Part shown: positions 14,626-19,912 of the stretch, one piece after another
How positions within the stretch are numbered: position 1 is the first letter of the stretch
How the letters are laid out: every line of letters starts with the position of its first letter
DNA from: CAYVDH01 sp964450355
GTDB lineage: Bacteria; Bacteroidota; Bacteroidia; NS11-12g; UBA955
Direction: 5' to 3'
Length of the DNA: 19,912 bases
Assembly (NCBI GenBank): GCA_964450355.1
Contig: CAYVDH010000052.1
Coordinates: 1 to 19,912 of the forward strand
Made by a program: the position numbers and the translations under genes
Notes under the pieces: generated by a model
The model's database searches: none
Told to the model about the DNA's origin: nothing
The model's input: only the letters and a program-made list of their open reading frames with translations

Positions 14626-16923
14626 TGTTTCTTTTACATCGTATTTAATCTGAGTTTCATTTCCATACGCCATGTTGATGTAATTTGCCAAATGTATAAC
14701 ATTTGCAGGATTTTCGAAGACATTTTTAAAAATAAATGGTTCATCTTTATTAAATTCTTCAGGAAAACTTTCTCTAATTAATTTTTCTAATTTTTCTTTA
14801 GAATAACCCAACCATCTTGCAGTTTTGACAACTGCTCGTATTTGAGCAAATATTTTTAAATTTACTTCTGGATTAAAACAAAATATATCTATATCATAGC
14901 AAAAAAGTTCTATAAATTGTTTACGAACAGGATTATTGTTAAATTGACCTTCTTCTGCCCCATACATTAATGTACTGAACATATCGCCTAAATGGTCAGG
15001 TAAAGTTACAAAAGGATTATCAGTAATTCTTACCATTTTTTTATCAGTATTAGACGGGAATCTGTATTTTTTTACAATTTGTTTTTTTCTTTCTTTTTTT
15101 GTTAATTTTCTTTTGCTTTTTTCCCAATATTTATTAAAATAATGATCGTACTTATAATGTTTATCTGAATGATCTTTGTGCGATTTGTATTTATCATCTG
15201 GTTCATTATCACTTAATCTTAGTCCTAATACTTTAGGATTATATGGCAAATAGTCTTTATCTGTAAAAAATTCACTAAAATCGACTCCACCTATATAATT
15301 ATCGAAAAGATGTAATGGCAAATTATTTAAAGTGCCACCATCGACATACAAACCACGATAACTTTCATTATATGGATCTTTAAAATCCAAACTAGTATCA
15401 ACAACACCAGTAAAACATGTCGGTTTAAAGGCAAAAGGAATGCTCATACTCATGCAAATTGCATCGGCAACTAACATATCAGGAGTTTCATTTTTTGAAA
15501 AAACTTTTGGTTCGCCTGTTATGGAATTTACTGAAATTACTTTTAAATCCACATCGGTATATTTATACAATTGCTTAAATGTTATAGATTTTGCAAAATG
15601 TTCTTCTCTTGTTAAATTATCAAATAAAAAGTTTTCAATATCTCTATTTAATTCACTACCATTATAATGAGTTGTTTCATTTGTATTTTGATTTGTAACA
15701 TCATAAGAATTTAGTTCTACTTGTTCTAATTTTTCTTGTTCAATTAATTGATCAATTCCATTTATTTGACAATACAAATTGCAATCAGATGAAAAACTTG
15801 AGTTTGGGAAATTAAGGGGCAGAAAGTGTGCCATCTGCTTAACCATAAATCTTCTTACATTTACACCTGTTAAAATACCTCTGTCAAGTAAAACACTCAT
15901 GCCTGTATTTACTATGTGGCTAGTAGCATCTTCTTTAAATACATCAATACTTTCTAACTCGTCTTTATCAGATCCACCAGTTAATTCTATAATTTTTTTT
16001 ATTCCTTTTTTACCCCAATAAAAAAGAAACCCAATGTAAGATACAACCTCCAATAAATCTCTAATTAAACGAGCACCGTAATCCAAAAATTTTTCACCTT
16101 GTCGTCTTTTAAAGTTATTGGATAAAATCCCAGACAATAGTGGTAAAAAACCTGTATAAAAACTTATTGTAAAAATTTTACCCAAATTAGGCTTTACTTT
16201 TTTTATAATCCCGATTAAAATATCTAAATTACTTGCAACAAATAACATTATTCCTAATCTAAAAAGGAGTCTTTTAGTTTTACTTTTTTTAAATGCTTTT
16301 CTTAAATTATCATGACTAGAATTATCGTCCCCAATAATCTGTTCCCACGTAAATTCTCCATATTTAACTTTTTCAGCTTTAGATTTAATTTGTTCTTTTA
16401 CTTCATTTTCTACATCCTTCTTTTTAAAATTAAATAATGGGTCAATTTTTTTAGCTCTATGAGTAAAATATATCGATTCATTTACATTTTTATTAGAATT
16501 AAACTTTACTCCCTTGTATATTCCAGCTAATGGAAATTCAAAAAATTGATTAAAATCATAAAATAATGACTTACTTTCTCCTGAATTTTTATTGTTTTTA
16601 TCAGGTTTGGTTGTTACTTCTATGATATCTTTCGCACTACACCCTATTGAAAGCAGTAAACATGTTATAGCTCCTGAAGAAGCTCCACTTATACCTTTTA
16701 TGTTTGAATATTTAGTTCCATTGATTTCTTTAATTGGTGTTATTTTCAAATCATCTAAGACTAATAATGCGCCTACATAAACGTTGCCTTTTCCTCCGCC
16801 TCCCTCTAAACACAAATACTCAATCTCTTTTAATTTTTCATTTTCTTTGTTTTTATCTTTTGCAACATCACTAAATATAAAATCATCAAGGTTTGAATAC
16901 CATTTTTTATTTTTTAATGCCAT
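14614..16923 (-). CDS. Patatin-like phospholipase with internal hydrophobic helices
   Basis: This is a serine-aspartate lipid acyl hydrolase of 769 residues. The N-terminal part has the oxyanion loop GGGGKG (41-46) and the nucleophile elbow GASSG (80-84, Ser82). The catalytic Asp lies far downstream in DGG (D528), after SMSIPFAFKP (492-501), which is the usual order. The wide gap between Ser and Asp contains an insertion with two or three hydrophobic segments (about 219-242, 250-268 and 291-304), so the protein may sit in or on a membrane. A Lys- and His-rich segment (about 577-620) follows the Asp motif. The C-terminal 150 residues match nothing I know. No signal peptide is present, so the protein is made in the cytoplasm. 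The ATG is 3 nt after the stop of the 983-residue gene, a sign of tight coupling. A typical patatin domain is about 200-300 residues, so this is a large variant. Its substrate is unknown. Confidence 0.85.
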   Translation of the reverse strand: MALKNKKWYSNLDDFIFSDVAKDKNKENEKLKEIEYLCLEGGGGKGNVYVGALLVLDDLKITPIKEINGTKYSNIKGISGASSGAITCLLLSIGCSAKDIIEVTTKPDKNNKNSGESKSLFYDFNQFFEFPLAGIYKGVKFNSNKNVNESIYFTHRAKKIDPLFNFKKKDVENEVKEQIKSKAEKVKYGEFTWEQIIGDDNSSHDNLRKAFKKSKTKRLLFRLGIMLFVASNLDILIGIIKKVKPNLGKIFTISFYTGFLPLLSGILSNNFKRRQGEKFLDYGARLIRDLLEVVSYIGFLFYWGKKGIKKIIELTGGSDKDELESIDVFKEDATSHIVNTGMSVLLDRGILTGVNVRRFMVKQMAHFLPLNFPNSSFSSDCNLYCQINGIDQLIEQEKLEQVELNSYDVTNQNTNETTHYNGSELNRDIENFLFDNLTREEHFAKSITFKQLYKYTDVDLKVISVNSITGEPKVFSKNETPDMLVADAICMSMSIPFAFKPTCFTGVVDTSLDFKDPYNESYRGLYVDGGTLNNLPLHLFDNYIGGVDFSEFFTDKDYLPYNPKVLGLRLSDNEPDDKYKSHKDHSDKHYKYDHYFNKYWEKSKRKLTKKERKKQIVKKYRFPSNTDKKMVRITDNPFVTLPDHLGDMFSTLMYGAEEGQFNNNPVRKQFIELFCYDIDIFCFNPEVNLKIFAQIRAVVKTARWLGYSKEKLEKLIRESFPEEFNKDEPFIFKNVFENPANVIHLANYINMAYGNETQIKYDVKETLNI

Positions 16924-16926
16924 AAA

Positions 16927-19878
16927 TTATGAAAAATAAACAGGCAAAGCTGTGTCAGGGTTGTCTAAATATATTTGAGTTGTTGGTATTTTAATTTCCC
17001 ATTTTTCTTCTTCATTAGGGTTTATTGTTGGAACTGGATCTCTTAATTCAAGCAATAATTGATGATGCTCAGGTGAAACAAAATCCCCAAAAACATAGGC
17101 AATTTGACCAGTATTAATATAATTTAAAATTGTTTTAGAATATTCTAATCTAACAGGAATAACTACTCTAGAAGCGCCTGCTTGCATAAATTGTGTAAAA
17201 TTTAAATCAGCACCTTCAAATTTCATTAAAGTTAACCACCTAGGTTTCCTTCCCCAAAAATATGGCATAAATTCGTAAGTCATGTTATTCCATTCAAAAG
17301 CATTTTCGAAGAATTTAATGTTTTTAGCATCTTCCCTTACTTTACCAAAATCTATTTCTGGATATTTATTTTCACCTTGTTTGTTAATGGTACTATCAAA
17401 ACTTTCAAACCTTTGTTGGCTTAGCATTTCAATGCTTCGTTTTTTCAATTCATTTTTCATTACTTCTTCGCCTACAACTCCATTAGAATCGAAACTAAAA
17501 ACTTCCGCTGCATTTTCTATTGCATTATTAAAATCTTCTAAATCTTTTTCATATTTTGAAATAATGGCATTGTATGCTTTAAGATTCCACTCATTAATTA
17601 ATTCTTCTGTTGGCGCACATTCAATTTGAAAATTAATGAAATATCCATTCATACTAAAAGCAAAAAATGAAAAAGGTACAGAAACTGTTTCTCCATCTAA
17701 AGCTACTTCGTTAGTTCCATCTTTTTTAGTAATTGCATGTTTTCCTATATTCAATATAAAAAAGTGATTAGATGAACCTCCCCAAGTACTTCCTAAAACC
17801 ACAATTGCTTTTACCGCTTTATAGCCATCAGGAATAGAAATTTCTTCGTTTTTTACATGGTATTTGTCTCCACTTCCACTATGATAAGAAAATGATTTAG
17901 AAACAGTAATCTTAGATTTTGGAGGTAAATCCAAATTTTTAACACCATATAAAGCTGCCCATTTTAAATATTCAATTTTATTTACAGGATTTGTCATAAA
18001 ATTTGTTGGATCTTCTAAATTTTTTAAAACTGGATGATTTAGCTTAGTAGGGTCAATTGGTTTAGGTGGTAATTTTGTAGCTTCATTTGGTTGTGATTTA
18101 GAAAAAATATAAAATGAAGCAGGTTCGGGTATAATTAATTCTAACATTAATCTTTTTCCATAATTAGTAACGTTACATTCAAAAACTTTATCTACCCATG
18201 TATATATACCTGAAACATTATTATTTCCATCCCCAATATTATCATAAGTTTGTTCTATTTGTTCAACAATCTCTTCAAAATTAGTAGTAGCTCTTGTAAC
18301 TGAAACCCTTTTTTGAATTCTTGATTGAGCTCTTGTAGTTATCTCTTTTGCAAAATTAGAGGCACTTGTATTGGCATTTGTATTTGAATTAGAACTACTG
18401 TAATTAGCACTAATTGAAGCTTTTACTACTCCATAACTGCCTGTAACTGAAGCGCCAGCATTAAATTGACTATCTTTAGATATAATACTTGTACTTACTG
18501 ACGATAAATTTGTGGATTCAGAGGTTGTATTTTCAATTATACTTTCAGAAAAATCTTCAGAGAACAATGAAACAGTTTCACTTGTTCTATTTGTTTTAGT
18601 CCATTTTCTACTCCTTTTTTCATTTTTTAAAATGTTTTCAATATGTGCAATTTCACCTTTTTCATATCTTTTTAATTTTTTATTTACAATTTTCAAATCT
18701 GCAACATATAAACTTTCAATAATTGGTGAATTATTAGACCATTCAATTCCAATATAGTTTCCACAGGGATCTTCATTTAAAGTAGCTGCACACAAAGGTT
18801 TAATTTCATTTACAACGCCACCAAAAACACTAACATTATTGTAAACTTCTATACCTGGCATAGCACTCAACAAGTTTGTAACTTTTGCTTCAATCCTTTC
18901 AATTGCTTGATCTACATAAACTGCATTGCTTTGCATTTTGATATCAACTGTAACAATATCTTTGGTTGTTACAGATAACATTTCATTGTAATTAGTAGAA
19001 GAAACTAAGTTGTTTTTAGGTTGAATTGGTGTTAATGAAATATTTGTTGGTATAAACTCTGCATTAAAATTTGAATAAACAGGGACAGCTATATCATTTG
19101 AATAATTGTTATGTAATTGATATTGTTTTACAGTTTTTAATTCTTCTGCTGCTTTTTTATAATTGGAAATAGTAGCTGATAGTTGATTGTAATCAAAACT
19201 ATTATCAGGTGGAGTCGCAGGCAAAGGGTTATTCGCTTTTTCAGGTAAAGGAAATATACTCTTTGGTAAAATTATTAAAAAATTACTTAAATTAAAAATT
19301 TGATTTATTGGTGGATTAACAGCCGCATTATTAACTGCTTTAGCAAATTCATAAACTTTAATTACCTGAGACAATTCTTCTCTTAAAATTTCTTTTTTAA
19401 GTATAATAATTTGAGCAACTAAATTGTCCCAAACTCTAAAAATTTTCTTTTTGTAAGTTGCAACAGTATTAATTTCCGAAATATTTGAACCAGTGTATTC
19501 TAAAAATTTAGCAACAAATGTATTTTTATCAGCAGAATGATAATTGCTATTTATCCAATCATTTAAAGCATCAAATCCTTTAAACCAAGAACTAGAATAT
19601 AAAACATTTTCATCTTTTATATACCTTGGAGATGCGGTATTATTATGAAAATTATTACAAATTGTTTCATATTGAATTCTAAAATCACCTGCATTAACTG
19701 CAATTAAGTCTTCAACTAATAGTGGAGAACCTTCTCTAATAGCTGTTATTTCAGATGCTGCAACTGCTTCATCAAAATTCTTATTCCATAATACTGAATC
19801 AGGAATTAATGCTGTAGATAATGAAACTTTTTGGGGTGCTCTTAATTGAGCAAAACGGAATACTTCTTCTTGGTTCAT
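16927..19878 (-). CDS. Large protein of unknown function with a Ser/Thr-rich beta-hairpin-like region, partner of the patatin
   Basis: This 983-residue protein has no signal peptide, so it is made in the cytoplasm. N-terminal residues 1-130 start with FRFAQLRAPQ. Helical or coiled segments follow (about 140-190 and 235-255). Residues 430-530 are dominated by Ser, Thr, Asn and Ala in alternating polar/apolar order (around SVTGSYGVVKASISANYSSS), then a basic segment with QSRIQKRVSV. That pattern resembles the hairpin of aerolysin-type pore formers, but this is a guess. A conserved-looking segment follows (YGKRLMLELIIPEPASFY, 573-590), then beta-rich residues 655-755. The C-terminal part has FEWNNMTYEFMPYFWGRK (861-878) and GASRVVIPVR (901-910), motifs I have seen in very large uncharacterised bacterial proteins. 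The ATG at 19878 is 34 nt from the window edge, so its promoter is not resolved. The patatin gene follows after 3 nt. The function is unknown. Confidence 0.72.
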   Translation of the reverse strand: MNQEEVFRFAQLRAPQKVSLSTALIPDSVLWNKNFDEAVAASEITAIREGSPLLVEDLIAVNAGDFRIQYETICNNFHNNTASPRYIKDENVLYSSSWFKGFDALNDWINSNYHSADKNTFVAKFLEYTGSNISEINTVATYKKKIFRVWDNLVAQIIILKKEILREELSQVIKVYEFAKAVNNAAVNPPINQIFNLSNFLIILPKSIFPLPEKANNPLPATPPDNSFDYNQLSATISNYKKAAEELKTVKQYQLHNNYSNDIAVPVYSNFNAEFIPTNISLTPIQPKNNLVSSTNYNEMLSVTTKDIVTVDIKMQSNAVYVDQAIERIEAKVTNLLSAMPGIEVYNNVSVFGGVVNEIKPLCAATLNEDPCGNYIGIEWSNNSPIIESLYVADLKIVNKKLKRYEKGEIAHIENILKNEKRSRKWTKTNRTSETVSLFSEDFSESIIENTTSESTNLSSVSTSIISKDSQFNAGASVTGSYGVVKASISANYSSSNSNTNANTSASNFAKEITTRAQSRIQKRVSVTRATTNFEEIVEQIEQTYDNIGDGNNNVSGIYTWVDKVFECNVTNYGKRLMLELIIPEPASFYIFSKSQPNEATKLPPKPIDPTKLNHPVLKNLEDPTNFMTNPVNKIEYLKWAALYGVKNLDLPPKSKITVSKSFSYHSGSGDKYHVKNEEISIPDGYKAVKAIVVLGSTWGGSSNHFFILNIGKHAITKKDGTNEVALDGETVSVPFSFFAFSMNGYFINFQIECAPTEELINEWNLKAYNAIISKYEKDLEDFNNAIENAAEVFSFDSNGVVGEEVMKNELKKRSIEMLSQQRFESFDSTINKQGENKYPEIDFGKVREDAKNIKFFENAFEWNNMTYEFMPYFWGRKPRWLTLMKFEGADLNFTQFMQAGASRVVIPVRLEYSKTILNYINTGQIAYVFGDFVSPEHHQLLLELRDPVPTINPNEEEKWEIKIPTTQIYLDNPDTALPVYFS

Positions 19879-19912
19879 ATTTTAAAATATTTAAATGATT
19901 ATCTCGAAAATA

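Noticed and set aside
14614..16923. CBASS or related cyclic-nucleotide-activated patatin effector
   Set aside because: No nucleotidyltransferase or other CBASS gene is in the window, and the long hydrophobic insertion does not fit the small CapV-type patatins.
19877..19890. 14-bp perfect palindrome ATATTTTAAAATAT over the start of the 983-residue gene
   Set aside because: It is made only of A and T in AT-rich DNA and could easily be chance; there is no second copy to suggest an operator.

Overview
The window looks like a chromosome segment from a low-GC Bacteroidota. Three things point there. Two secreted proteins end in type IX secretion (T9SS) C-terminal sorting domains. Promoter-like sites match the phylum's TTG / TAnnTTTG consensus. 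An ECF sigma factor sits beside a protein that joins an inner-membrane helix to an outer-membrane beta-barrel. Nothing in the sequence fixes the genus. No tRNA, rRNA, insertion sequence, integrase or CRISPR array was seen. No gene-free stretch exceeds 300 bases; the longest is 10190-10429.

Region 1 (1-1691, minus strand) is housekeeping: an LpxH-type lipid A enzyme, a conserved secreted beta-propeller-like protein, and the first codons of what looks like prfA (release factor 1), which has no canonical start codon in its frame. Region 2 (1836-5611, plus strand) is a compact four-gene operon: an MltD-like lytic transglycosylase with LysM, an SLC13/DASS anion transporter, a lipoprotein that overlaps the transporter by 40 nt, and a small exported protein. 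Region 3 (10189-5608, minus strand) is an envelope-signalling operon: ECF sigma factor, trans-envelope anti-sigma/beta-barrel protein, and an 819-residue T9SS-secreted propeller protein. The last two genes overlap by ATGA.

Region 4 (10430-11692, plus strand) is a single PLP-dependent class V aminotransferase with a Tat-like leader. It is clearly richer in G+C than its neighbours and its mRNA may be leaderless. Region 5 (19878-11705, minus strand) holds five genes. A 983-residue protein of unknown function and a 769-residue patatin-like phospholipase are 3 nt apart and are the best candidate for an undescribed two-gene system. An exported Tyr-rich protein follows, with a strong promoter of its own inside the end of the patatin gene, then a short T9SS-targeted protein, then an orphan NarL/LuxR response regulator.

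The unifying theme is the cell envelope: lipid A and peptidoglycan processing, surface secretion, envelope signalling, and a phospholipase pair that could act on membranes. Assignments rest on motifs read by eye; no database search was run.
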